From Euwallacea fornicatus (lineage: Eukaryota; Arthropoda; Insecta; Coleoptera; Curculionidae), in NCBI RefSeq assembly GCF_040115645.1, contig NC_089578.1, positions 1,798,001 to 1,862,000 of the forward strand: 64,000 nt of DNA, in the 5' to 3' direction. Shown in pieces: positions 1-12,612 of the stretch. Within the stretch, counting starts at the first letter, position 1. Every line of letters begins with the position of its first letter. The notes under the pieces are model-generated. The model did not search any database. It was given only the letters and a program-made list of their open reading frames with translations, and was not told the origin of the DNA. A program made the translations under genes and the position numbers.

Positions 1-543
1 CTAAAGCCCACTAAAAAAGTTAATGAACCATTTAAAACTGATAAAATAAAAAAACGCACAAAACACCGTCGTTTTCTTCGGATAAAGGTGTTCGGTACGT
101 CATCGAATAATTTTTCTGGCATTTCTGGAAAATTCACGTGGTTCGGTGTTCCGTACGAGCACATGGAAATATTTGAATACACACGGTATTCAAAGAAAGC
201 TAAGAAACCTTAAAACCATTGTATTGGCCCAACGTGTGGCATAATACTCTTTGTAAAAAGTATTAAAACGAGTAAATTGGGACGATGCTCGCACGGCGAA
301 TGTTCGCAGCGAGCACGTAAACAAACTGCTGCATTGAGGAAGTCGCCGATTGTGCTTCGTTTTACTTTCTATCAACCCAAATATGCATTTCTTGTCTATT
401 TATCGCAAACGTTACTAGAGTCCGGTTTCTAGTCCATTTCACGGACAATGAAGAAAATAATTGCCTCAATGATTATCAAGTACCACCGCAACGAGTGAAC
501 CGAATCATTGGCTTCAATTATATAAAATGGGATATACACACAC

Positions 544-3500
544 CCGTAGTCCAAGAACCATTGGTAGTCCGAGTTGTCTTGGACAAAATCCACGTCCTGG
601 GAGGAGGTAGTACTGAGGTAGGAAGCTCGGAGGTTGCTGTTGCAGTCGGAATCGGGGCTGGCACGCATCACCCCTAGCTCACTCATGCCTCTACCTGAAA
701 TAAACAAACGACTCAACTTTTAATTCAACGGAATCAATTTGAAATGAAAACAACGTCCAGTTGTGTTCCCTTCGCCCTAGGCGTTACGTCGCGTTTCTCC
801 GGGGTTTAGTAAACGTGCACAGTACTTGCCCTTAAGGGACGGCCAATTTTGTCGCACAATATGCGTCCTTAAACGTCCAGCATACCACAAAATTAATTGG
901 GAATCGCCCACTGCATACAGCACAAAGGATGAACGGACTTAAATTAAAAACGCCACTTAAGTAGAGTATGCACGAATGATGTCATAAAGATCCAATTGCT
1001 GCCAGACTAAATTGTATGATTAACGTCGAAACCGTTTTTAATAAACATGTGCACGGATAACACCCAAAGACAGTCTTTAGTTTGTGGGCGGAATCGATGT
1101 TGGAAACCTATGTTAACGCTTATGGAACATGCCATAAAACTTCAAAAAAATTTTCTTAAGTTTTTTCTTCGAGAATAATACAGGGTGTTATTTAAATACG
1201 TGGCGAAGTTTCAAAGGGTGATTGTAAGACGAAAGTTGATGCGGACATGCGTCCGGCAGCGCCTCGTTTTTAAAATGTTGGGTGCCGCGCTTCTTCGGTG
1301 AAGGGCTCAACAACCCTTTAGCCGATTTTTCTGGAATTCGGCATTTCCCTACTGCTAAATGTTTTTTTTACTAAAAACAGTGTAATTTGTTTAAGTGTAG
1401 TTTTAATAGGGCGTTTTTCCGGCTTGATTTTTCTCAATTTCCGACGTCATCCCTGCAGTAAACTGCAGCCACTAATGAAAGGAGTCGAATAGTTTTTAGC
1501 TTAATTTTTTTTCTAATATTTAACGATTTTTTTAAAGTTTCGCGCCCTGTGTCTTGAAAATGAAGCATTATCGCAACTATATTTATACGAACTTTTCATC
1601 TTCGAATCACCTAAAGGCTCGCCCCCTGATGTTTGGGCACTGAAACGGCACCCTGTGCATAGGCCACGTCGAACTGAAGGGGGTTTCGTAGCGTAAATTG
1701 ACGCGAACGGCAGCAATTCCTAACGAATTGAAGCGAACGAACACGAACGCGACGCGAACACCTCAACACGCAAACTTGCGCCATCACTCTTCGTTTGTCC
1801 CGAAATTCAAGTGCACTTTCGGATCATTTAGCATTCCTGGCAAATGCAGGACTTGTTCCAGGACCTCCAGTTAATCTAGCAGAAGGTCCAGGTCGAGGTC
1901 CATTAAAACCACGTCGTCGGAGAATTTCTCAACTACTCTAAGGTAGGATGTAAACAAAAATACATCCAATGCACATTTGCCAAGATTCTGTCAGGCAAAA
2001 ATAAACCAACAGAAATTGGGCACATTACATGGCTCTGTTGTTTCCAACTGAAAATACATCAAAGCCTACGAGGCTAAGGCGTTGAAAATTATGTGAATTA
2101 CTCATGATGAAGCCAGCTTAGGAGCCTGAATAAACATTCGGCCTTAATGCTACGTTCAGCTTTATCTAGACAGATTTTTTATAACGCACCTTTAAATCTC
2201 CCCAACTCGGTTAGATATAAATCCTTTGAAGGTACCAGTCGACCTTCTAGAGGTAGAGGTACATTTGATTGCGGTCTCCTCATCGCCACACAGTGCCTCT
2301 TATTCACAGACGCAGAACAAAATTACTACTTCGCTATACCTGTGCAAAAAACTAAATTTTTCATTATGAACTTGTGTCCGCCCAATGAATTCACTGAATT
2401 AAAACGTGAGTAAACCTGAAATTTCAGAAGTGCTCATCAGTTACCTTCCCTGGTACTTAAGTTTCTTAAAAAATAGATGAGGTATCTGAATTTCCACTCT
2501 ATTTTACGATACTGGCCACGTTTGCTGCCCAAGTTATGTGGGTTAAAAATAATCGGAGAACGCAGCTTTTTTTTTTTTTAACGTGGGTGGAATCTAGGAT
2601 GTAATAGGAATATTTACATGGAATTTTAGCGATTTCAAAATTTGATTTACAAGTAGACTACTTTGGAGCGCATGCGTCAGGCCAGGTACACTTGTGAAAT
2701 AATCTTATCTCTACGACAGTGAGTCCCGAAACAGAATTCGAACAATGGCTCCGGGGCATCATGACCAAGGTTATTAAACCATCATCATGATTTTTACTAA
2801 TATACGGCAAAACCCTGTACGATAATGTGGGAACGTTAAAGAGAGCTGCGTCTGAGGCGAGGCTGTGCGCATGTCGAAATAACCACTAATGATGCTTGAG
2901 CTGCTATTTAAATACTTAATAAACTTTCAATCGAACCTTTATAAATCCCAGGAAATTTCAAGTAACAGTCACGTCTCAATTACAATTATTATACGTAATG
3001 AAAGTAAAAATCATTGATTGATATTCCACTTATACGCATAAACACATTATACTGAAAAGTAATTATAGGTAATTATAATTAATGGTTTAATGTGGAAAGT
3101 AAATACGAAGACAGCTGTTGCATATGCATTATCTGACCAATTATATTTAAAATTACTTTTTTCATTTCCTACGAAAGGATCAAAGACATCGCAGCCATGA
3201 CTGCACCCGATAATCTTGTAAGAGCCACCGAAGCGGGTTCGTTCTTGCAGAGCGACAATTGTATGCAAGAAATTCTATAGAATTTTCTTTGAAAAAAGCG
3301 CAGATTAGTCCGTCTCGGGAATTGATTGATAAATCAGAAAACCAAGTGAAAGCTACAAAGGTGATTAATAAAACAAACTCTAATTACGATTTTTCCTACA
3401 ATTTCATTAAAACGTTGGCTACACGTATTAATTTTAATTCTAAACAATAAGCTCAAGTGGTTCCCAGAAGTCCGTTCTTGTCGTTGAAAGCAGGATTTGC

Positions 3501-6500
3501 CGCGATTCTCATACGCAAGTTTCCAACTTCACCGTTAACGTGAGATTCAGAGCGAACGCAGCGCGCGTCCGCCCTGCGCCGACGCAACTTCTCGAATAAT
3601 CGATTTGAGCTGAAATTTGACTTTTTTTTAGGTAATTTCAAGGTGACACATTTAACGCTCGGCGCATTCGGTTTAATAAACCTGAACAAAAACTCGGTTA
3701 AAGGAACAAAAAATCCATACGGGCGCGAGACGTTTCTGGCAAAAAACTGCTACAACGGGAAAGAAGAACAAAATTTAGAGATCACGCGGGTAGTCTTTGA
3801 ACATCTCCAACGATCTTCGGTCAAGAAGTTCTCAATCGACGACAAAGCGCAGCTACGTTTGTCCAGGAAAAGATCATGCACACACTGATCTCGGGCAGGA
3901 GCGCATGCGTGCTTGAAGAATCGTGATAAATGTGAACTGCTGCAGGTTCGTACTAATTTTCCTTTATTTTCAGGTCACCCAAACATGCTTAACGGGCGAT
4001 AAAAATCACGTTTCATTCAAAGCGAAGAGGTTAATCAAACGTTGATATTGCGTGGAAAAATCCTCATTTGGAGCCACCGCGTGATGCGTCACTGGACGAG
4101 ACCACCAGAGAATCGTATACAGGGTGTCCAAGCGAACATTGAATATAGGAGATTAACATGGGAAATTGGTTATTATTTTTTTGCGCCTGTACGGATTATC
4201 CAATTGCAAAATTTTTATATGGAGGTCATAGTATGCAAGACCGGCTATCTTTCAGTATTTTTTTCAGTCTTCTAGTTACAGCCGTTTTGGCTCAAAACGC
4301 CTCCAAAATTCAAAAATTTGAATGTCCCGCGTAACCGTTCGGCGCCATGATTGGTCAGAATTAATGTCAAAACACAATGTCGCCAACAACGTAAGCGTAA
4401 ACACCCCATTTCAAATTAATTTTCCCTTTTTGCTGATTTCTAACTTATTTAAGAATGAATTCAGGGAAAAATCAATGGAAAACCTGAGGATAATTATTAT
4501 GTGGTCTGCTTTGATGTCCCTACGGTAAATACGCAAGTTTCTTATTACCCCATAATGATAACACAAAGACATAACCTAACCTTTTATCTCACTTACTAGA
4601 CAGAATCTTCGCGGGCAATTTTAAATTTAATTCAAAACAAAACTTGCGTATTTACCGTAGGGACATCAAAGCAGACCACATAATAATTATCCTCAGGTTT
4701 TCCATTGATTTTTCCCTGAATTCATTCTTAAATAAGTTAGAAATCAGCAAAAAGGGAAAATTAATTTGAAATGGGGTGTTTACGCTTACGTTGTTGGCGA
4801 CATTGTGTTTTGACATTAATTCTGACCAATCATGGCGCCGAACGGTTACGCGGGACATTCAAATTTTTGAATTTTGGAGGCGTTTTGAGCCAAAACGGCT
4901 GTAACTAGAAGACTGAAAAAAATACTGAAAGATAGCCGGTCTTGCATACTATGACCTCCATATAAAAATTTTGCAATTGGATAATCCGTACAGGCGCAAA
5001 AAAATAATAACCAATTTCCCATGTTAATCTCCTATATTCAATGTTCGCTTGGACACCCTGTATATGCGTGCACTGCTCACGAAATTTTAAACGTAAAAAT
5101 TCACTGAAACCGGTCGAAAATCGTCCAGTTCAGAGCCGTACGGCATCGGAAATCGTACGACAAATACCGTTGAAGAAACTAAAAAAGTCCTCGAAGATAT
5201 ACAGATCTGTTTGGTCGAAGCATTGGAAAATCTGCCGAGGGCGCGACTGGGACCCGAGGCAGTTTCCGGGAGGCTCGTGAGACATTCGCAGTTTGGACTC
5301 AGGAAAAAGCACCGCTGATCCAATTGGCGGTATAGAGGAGGCCGTTGCGGAAACGAATGCCGTATCATTGGCCGTGCCGTTGCTTTGAACAATTTGGACA
5401 CAACACAGGTTCTCGATTTGTCAAACTGAAAATTCGAGCTTTGCGAAATCGCAATAGAGGCTATCCCGGGGGTTTCCGCGATTAGAAACTTATTCCAGTT
5501 TCACAAAAGTAAAAAGATCAGAAAATAAAGCTTTCAGTCGCCACACGCACCTTTGACCTCAACTTTGAACCGTAATCCAGTCAATTATATCTGTGTTACA
5601 AAACTTTTGGCAGCACTCTCTGAGTTCCCAGAAGCGTCCCGCATATTATTCATTGCTATCCATTACGTCTACTTTTGGCTTTTGGCCCACACAAACAGAC
5701 CTCAGTCTCACGGAGTCCGAACAGCGTTTGTTTCCTTATCATACAGGGTTTTCGATTCATCATGCACATGCGGTTTTCTCGAAAACTAAAAATTTAATTA
5801 AAAAAATTTTCAAATAAAGTTCGGGATAAAGGAGCGCTTCTTTTGACATTTTTCTTTTCAAAAAAACTGTCATTTAGAAGGCTCTTTCAAGGTCATTCGC
5901 ATTTTATCTAATGGGAACCCTGGATTTTTTTGACAAAAATGGATACATCACTAAAAACTGAGAAACATTTGTTTCAAACATTTTTCGATTCAACGCTTTT
6001 TTAGATTGTTTATTCAAAGAAATAATCGAAAATTAAGTAAAGCGTAGAACAACAACATAAAAGTTTTTTAATCCAGTAAATGTTCAAAATTCTATTTATT
6101 AACGTTGACAGGTTGACAAATTGCCTTACAGATTTTCTTAAACAAATTGTTTCAATAAAAAACAACCGATAATATGAAATTTCATTGATAAGTTTAGTAA
6201 ATAAATAAAATGTTCAAATCACAGTGGCAGTTGAGTGGGGTTGTTCGAATTGTTTCGAACCCGAAAAGCTTTTCAAACAAATGTTTTTCAGTTTTTAGTG
6301 ATGTATCCATTTTTGTCAAAAAAATCCAGGGTTTCCATTAGAGAAAATGCGAATGACCTTGAAAGGGCCTTCTAAATGTCAGTTTTATTGAAAAAAAAAG
6401 TGTCAAAAGAAGCGCTCCTTTATCCCAAACTTTATTTGAAAATTTTTTTAATTAAATTTTTAGTTTTCGAGAAAACCGCATGTGCATGTTAAATCGAACA

Positions 6501-9500
6501 CCCTGTATAAATGATTTTTTCCCAGAAATTCACAAAAAACAATCAAACGCAGACAAAACAACTTGAGGAATCCGCAGCTAAGTGAATCACGCCAAGGTGA
6601 AAGTGAAGCTCAGAATGTGACCAAGAGTACGAAAGTGAAGCTAAGAATTGACTTGTCGCATTATTTCGTAATCGTCAAACCATTTTCCGCGGTATTCTCT
6701 TATAATCGGTTCGTTGAACTTATTTACAACATTTTTTAATCCTGATCGGCGCAGTAGTACTGGAAATAGGTCTCGTCTATTTTTGTGCGTATAGATATCG
6801 GGTTTCAGGAAGAAAACTAGTTTTTGTCAACTGCTTTTACATTCGCCATACAGATGCAACAACTAACAGCAAACATATTGAGAAATATCACATTTCGACA
6901 ATCCTTCCATCGAAACGACACGACGAGACCGGTCCTGAGTGATGCAATTCAGCGGGGAAAATCGATTTTTCCGCTTGCGGCCGCTTTTTATGTCTGGATC
7001 CCTCGTAATAAATAGATATCCAGGAATGTTTACGTCAGAGAGTTCATAAGGACTGGGAAACTATTAAATTTCAATTACAGGGTTTTGGTTCGTCCGAGCT
7101 CCACTTTCCAGATTACTTTGCCTGCACGCTTTCTGTGGGCAAGAGCTACATGCCCCACTTAAATAAACTACAGAAAATGTCCGCCCAGTGGTAAGAAGTG
7201 TTGCAGCACGTTTTTTTATTGAAAAAAAAGGCATTAAATATGTTATTTTGGAGTGTTTAAATTTTTCACTCCAGTCTAGCTACCCCTAGCAAGTTTTTAT
7301 GTTTAAATGGACAGGTACCCGTTGTAATATATCAAACGGAAGGTAATTCAATAATGGATGCAACGGTGTACTCGGAACTAAACTTGGACTATAGTTTCCT
7401 TAAAAAATAGAACAAAGTTCATATCTTAAAAGGATTGAAAGTTCTAAGCTTTGCTTCCCAGACAGACAATCCATCCAATACTCGGAGAGTGAAGAAATGA
7501 CAATAAGACGCGGAAATTCCAAATCGTCTTCAATGAAGACAATTTTTTAGATGCAAAACATTTTAGTTTTCATATAATTTCGACTGAAGGTATTGGTGGT
7601 ACTTCTGTTTCTTCGGATGGGCATTATTCGAGGGGTCATCCTCCCGAAGTCTCAATCGGTCCGCACGATCTCACCCGTTTCTCAAATTTCTAGTTCAAAA
7701 TCTCTGATACATTAGGCACTTTCAGGAAACAGCGGCGTAGCAGTATTTTTTTGCTGTCACACGATTTAATGCGCTAACGCGTATTATAATGCAAAGGCCG
7801 TGTCGTGATGGAAAGTGCTACAAAGCTAGACAACAGAAATGCGCTGAATTCTTCGATTGTTATTTCAACTTTTGTTCTATCCTCTATAATAGCCGAGAGG
7901 TGGCGCCATGCCCGATTCGATTTTTTCGTAAAAACGCTCTCTATTTCGATAACGAATCAAGTTATTCCCCCTGTAAGTCGGACCCGACCAAAACCGCGCA
8001 ATTATTCAAAAAATCGCCACAAAGACTCAAAGGTCATAAATTGAAGTTGTCCTCTGTGTCATCCTAAGATTTGTCAACTGAACACTTGTGTGGAAACGTT
8101 GCCACTCCCAATTGATAACGAACTGGGTACAGGGCGGTTCAATGAAATTATAAAATAAACTTAATGAATTCCATTTAAAATTTTCTTTCACGCTGAATGT
8201 GTGACACGATATCGCTATGAAATGAATATTGTGAAAATATTTAGAGGCTTACAGGGTTGCTCAAAACACTGCGGCCTTCGAAAGTTACATTTTTTAATCG
8301 ACCCTGTGAGCCCATGGGTATTTTTTAAATGCGCCCATTTTATATCCATATCGGATAACACATTCAGTTTGAGGGTAAATTTTAAAGGGAATTAATCAAA
8401 TTCTTTTGTAATTTCGTTGACTTATCCTGAGGAATAAAAGATTAATAAAAAGTACAAGTAAAAAAGCTGGTAAAAACTCTTGAGTATGAATAATATATGA
8501 ACGAGCTGACAATGCCGCCGTATCATTTCAATAAATAACATAGAAATTCCAGATATGGCAAATGAGTCCGCGCCGTTGCCAAATCATGTCACAATTTGCG
8601 ATTTACCTTGAACTAATTTATGGTCGTGTTATTGTTTTGTTATTGTTTTGCAAAGTGAAATAATATGCCCTAATAAATACATGCTGACTTTCACAGCGAC
8701 CCAATCACGATCTAGCACTATGAAAAGTAAAACGGGAAGCTTTATTACTGCAGTGACGATACACCCAACGTGCATTAATAGCGAAAAAAATGACAATTAT
8801 CCCATGATGAGGGTAGGCTATGGAGGGGTTAGTTCACCAGTTTACCACCCACGAAAACCCACATGACAAGGCACAAACTTGGCTTTATTTACCAGGAAGA
8901 GGGCTGACATCATCCTAAATCTCCAACTAACTATTAATTTTTTTTCACACAAATGCAGCGGTAAAAGTTTTTCATTTTCGCCTACGTTTCTTCAATTAAC
9001 AAAACCATATAAACGACTGTAGTAAACTTGGCGAACATCATAACTTTCCCGAGAGTTAATGAAAAGGGCAAGAAAATGCAATTAACACACCCACAGTGAA
9101 AAAAATAGACATATTAAGGATCGCCGAACGTCACTCTTCCCCGAAATGTAAACTTGAACTGCAAAAAACGTACCACACAGACAATAATGACAGCTGTCAG
9201 GGACAAATAGGCGAGGTGGCGAAATCTGCGTTGCGATTGGTTGAATGAGAAAAGCACGCGAGACGGGTGATGCCGAAAGCCCCCGATTGCGGTGCCATGT
9301 GCTTTACTTGTTTTTAATCAAAAATGACATGAAAATAAAGGCGGTCACACACTCCCTTACTTATGTCTAACGTATCCTGTATTACCAAAGGCAAGTTAAA
9401 GAGAATACAATATCGAAGGTGTTTAACTGACGAAATTGAAAAGGTGTCGGTTGAGAGGAATTATATTCATGTGATGAATGATAATGGTTAAAAGCAAAGA

Positions 9501-9843
9501 GCGGGGAAAATTTAAAAATCCCAACCAATGTTTCTACTGTGGCGTTGCCGAACGTTGCAAAAAATATTCGAGTTTGGGATGTAATAAAGTTCCTTATTCG
9601 TATTTGACGAATAACGATGATGAACAATTATGTCGCTATTTATTGTTTTATTGCCTGCTTGCTATCTGAAAATTCTACAAAAATTGTCAGCTTTACACAA
9701 ATACGCACCACGTTGAAATGTTTACCTTTTAATCTTCTGTATCGGCGATATTTCCCACGGGATTTAGACTTGGAAAGTTGGGGTGCTTTCCTTGTGGACA
9801 GCTCCACGATTTTCATCATGCAGCACAAAATTAGCACAATCAT
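544..9843 (-). CDS. Unrecognised conserved-looking protein, two 5' exons of a partial gene
   Basis: Model of two exons on the minus strand. Exon 1 is 9843 down to 9726 (39 codons plus 1 base) and exon 2 is 694 down to 544. Exon 1 starts at an ATG preceded by AAAATAGAC and encodes a short hydrophobic start (MIVLILCCMMKIVEL) and then a basic stretch ending in RRYRRLK before a GTAAAC donor. Exon 2 follows a clean TTTATTTCAG acceptor, restores the frame (G split 1+2), and encodes an acidic, serine-rich segment with GMSELGVMRASPDSD and the aromatic motif SDYQWFLDYG, ending at a GTGTGT donor. Later exons would lie left of base 1. The exon 2 composition and splice sites look genuine; joining it to exon 1 over a 9-kb intron rests only on matching phase. 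I do not recognise the family. Confidence 0.5.
1179..1657. repeat. Degenerate inverted-repeat element, TACAGGGTG-type end
   Basis: The left end reads TACAGGGTGTTATTT and the right end reads CGGCACCCTGTG, so the termini are only roughly inverted. The inner right part (about 1545-1657) resembles a second piece at about 47925-48040: both have a CCCT.TGTCT.GAAAATGAAGC core followed by a TTTAT..GAA.TTTTCATCT block. That makes it a dispersed family rather than unique DNA. No coding capacity is visible. Confidence 0.5.
4116..5064. repeat. Near-perfect foldback element with 425-bp arms
   Basis: The left arm (4116-4540) is the reverse complement of the right arm (4640-5064), with a 99-bp spacer. The arms have equal length and I saw no indel. 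An identical 68-residue frame appears on the plus strand of the left arm (4322-4528) and on the minus strand of the right arm (4652-4858). The ends read TATACAGGGTGTCC and GGACACCCTGTATA, which suggests insertion at TA as in Tc1/mariner-type elements. No transposase is encoded, so it would be non-autonomous. The near-identity of the arms suggests recent insertion or arm conversion. A transcript would form a long hairpin. Confidence 0.9.
5742..6507. repeat. Imperfect inverted-repeat (MITE-like) element
   Basis: Left arm about 5742-5990, right arm about 6240-6507, ends TACAGGG and CCCTGTA flanked by TA. The arms share long blocks, for example a GGTTTTCTCGAAAAC block near both ends and ATGGATACATCACTAAAAA in the inner part, with scattered mismatches and small indels. 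The core is AT-rich and non-coding. It lies about 680 bp from the foldback at 4116-5064 and has different internal sequence but the same terminal motif. Confidence 0.85.
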
Positions 9844-10879
9844 GTCTATTTTAATCACAGTTCCCGTTTTATCTCTTTCAGTTCTTCTGAAAGCGTTTTT
9901 CCCGAGTTGATTCATGCATATATTGTTATTTTTTTATCAGTTTATAACGTGGGACCGCAGCGTTTACCAGACGAAATGAACTTAAAGCGAATTTTCATAG
10001 GTTTATAACATAAATTTTGACTTTGGAAAAATATGTTGAAGAAGGTTTAAATGCATCAAAGCAAAGCATAGAAAGTAATTTCAATTAAATGCAATATGTA
10101 GGTAATAAGAAATAATTGAAATTAAAATCAAAAGAAAAAATAGTTTATTTAGTTGAGATAAATCAAAATAAATTTTTAGTGCGATTATTAACTGAAAAAA
10201 TCGTGAGTTTTCCCGATATCCCACAATTTCAGTTTTAGTTATCGGAAATTTTTATGATAACTTTACTTAACGCTTCTTATTTATTAAAATTAATCTAAAC
10301 ATTGCTACTTCCTGCGCTTTGCAACTCATTAAAATGGCCGCCAGTGACGCTTAATTCCTCGTCATATTCAATACACCCGGGCTCAAATCACTCAAATTTA
10401 TCCTCACCACTTCACTTCGGTAAAAAAACCTTCAATTAGTACTATGGATGTCTTCCACAAATTTTACAAAACTACAGTTTATCCTATTAACGTATATTAT
10501 CGAAAAAAGTTCACGTAAAATCTACCACGTAAATAAATCACACCAGAAAATATAATATGGCGGATGGGCCTTTAAGTATTACTGAGCACATTAGGCGCGT
10601 CTTTGGCATCGTTCCAGGGTCCGGGCTACACGTGACGTAAGCACAGACCTACGTCGAGCTGTTAAGTTTAGATCGGGAGTGTTTGTGTTTGTTTTTACGG
10701 GAGTTAATAATAGTTCTTTCAGTACTTAAATCCTGAGGACCTCTGCGATGGTTTCCGAATAGTACAACAACGCCAGACGGAGCGCAGCGCGCCCAGTACC
10801 ATCCTAACATTTATTCACATATACGTAGTGAGGTTCAAAAGTTTCCGTTCTAACATACTCTTAAGAGTGGTAGAATAAA

Positions 10880-11135
10880 ACATTTTTTTTTTCAATATAA
10901 TCTCCTTTTATCTCTATGCGCTTTTCAGAATGATCAATTAACGTTTTTAAGCCTTTAAAAAGATAATCAGAAATTTTAGTACTAAAATATTCCGTGAACT
11001 GCCGACTTTATTCCTTCAGCATTCGGAAAATTTCTTGCCACGCAAGTCAGATTTTAATTTAGATACGAGAAAAGAATCACTGGGAGCCAGGTCGGGACTG
11101 TAGGACGGATGGTCCAGGTCTGGAAGCCGCATTCA
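10880..11135 (-). pseudogene. mariner-family transposase relic (C-terminal part)
   Basis: Reading the minus strand gives HPSYSPDLAPSD followed by KLKSDLRGKKFSE, the catalytic-domain signature seen near the third acidic residue of mariner transposases. After a stop and frame change it gives a C-terminal tail ending EKRIEIKGDYIEKK, which fits the usual mariner C-terminus. At least one stop codon and one frameshift make it non-functional. No intact terminal repeats were found around it. Confidence 0.75.
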
Positions 11136-12357
11136 AGCACTGCAGCTTTTACAACAGCAACCGGGTATTTGTAAAATTTAATCAGCAACAGAACTTAAAG
11201 AATTTTTTACTAAATAGCTTCTTCCTCGATTCGGTTTATTTTTATCTCTCAGGTAGATAAAGGACCAAAACATAAAAACATATCAATGAAGCTTAAATGT
11301 TGATGATGATGATGTCATGAATGGCGTCACTAAATTTTGATATTTGATAAAACAAAAGCAAAACGACGATGATTCGAATGCTTTTATAATACATTTTTCG
11401 TGCAGTTTAACGTTTGTATCTCTTAAAATGCCACACAATATCGTTTATTCCCAAAAACAGAAAAAGGATATGCTTCAAATTTGTTTGGAATTTGATAAAG
11501 AACTAAAAAGTACATATTAGGATGTTTGGCGAAAAATTTCCCAATCGTTCTACACGTAGATTTTTATTGATAGTTTAGGGATAGATTAAAGATAAAAGAA
11601 GAGAAAATTTCCGAAAAGGGTCTTCATTTTGGGAATTTAGAGGAAACTGATGATGTGGAGAATCTGAGAAAATGTTTCAATTCAGGACAAAATCGTTTGT
11701 AGATAAGACAGAAAGACATTTTACATTATTTCCTCGACGTAAGCGGCAATAACCGTTTTTACTTGAATTTCTAATTTCCCGCAGGTAAAAAATCAACTGG
11801 ATCGAACATTTGTCCTCTAAATCTCATAGTTCCTCATGGCAATACGCACGACTTTATGCACTAATTCAAATGGCGAACTCGTTTGAGCAAATGCAGGAAA
11901 CTTCATAATCTAAAATTAAGATCTTCAACTCTGCTCTATTTATCAAAACATCGAACCCCACGAGTTGTTTATTCACATAGTTTATTCTTGTTGTCCTGTT
12001 CCACACAACACTACCGCTGCTTGGAATGGAAACGTTTGTCGGAGCTGCATCTTGAATGATAAATATACAGAGGCTTCTGATTTAACTGGAACCTGTGTTC
12101 TTATTTCCGAATCCAAAAATACCTAGATTTATTTTTGGCCCCATATGTTTCTGTACGTGTCCGAATAAAGAGTCCTCTATGTGGGAGATATGATTTTAAT
12201 AGCGATCATGCCGGTTTGAGGCTTGACGTGGGGGACTTGACGGATAAAGAAAATCTTATTGCAAAGGCAGATTTGTGAAGAAAGTATTTAATTTCAGTGA
12301 TACTTTCTTCTTGTCTCAGGACACTTCCAGGAGGAAAACAATAAAAAAGTAGTTCTT

Positions 12358-12468
12358 CTAACTTGGGCTACTCATACGAAGAACTCTTCTTTGAAGCGTA
12401 TTCCAGATATGCTTAATGGGGTTTAGATCTGGGGACTGTGCTGGCCATGCTAACACATCGATATAGAC
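12358..12468 (-). pseudogene. Tc1-family transposase fragment
   Basis: A 36-codon minus-strand frame reads WPAQSPDLNPIKHIWNTL, matching the WPxxSPDLNPIExxW signature of Tc1 transposases (E changed to K), and ends at a TAG. A plus-strand piece at about 12140-12240 with SDHAGLRLD-like sequence may be another Tc1 fragment in opposite orientation. Both are too short to be functional. Confidence 0.7.
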
Positions 12469-12489
12469 GTTCTCTAAACATTATTTACA

Positions 12490-12612
12490 TCTAAATATTA
12501 AAACATAAAAATTCATGAAAAACTAAATAACTTTTATGCTAAACTTTTTTTCTAAACATTACGGTGGTTGAGGTAAGGCAATGGATCTTTTTACGTGGGC
12601 CACCCTATATAT
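12490..12612. repeat. Half copy of the inverted-repeat family found at 37775-38994
   Basis: The segment ending CACCCTATATA at 12612 resembles the right arm of the element in the aminopeptidase intron: both have AATAACTTTTAT.....AAACTTT.TTTTCTAAAC.TT.CGG, then the GGTCC/GGGCC-type terminal block. No left arm was found, so it is a truncated or solo end. Confidence 0.55.

Larger units (their letters stand above)
695..9725. other. Long presumed intron, repeat-rich, no confident gene
   Basis: No reading frame here has convincing protein features. It contains an inverted-repeat-like element (1179-1657), a near-perfect foldback (4116-5064) and a second inverted-repeat element (5742-6507). An open plus-strand frame at about 1727-1939 ends in a proline/arginine-rich segment (GPGRGPLKPRRRR) and is unexplained. 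The remaining ORFs are short and overlap on both strands. Confidence 0.5.

Noticed and set aside
4322..4858. Two identical 68-residue proteins on opposite strands as a duplicated gene
   Set aside because: They are the two arms of one palindromic element; no protein features are visible.
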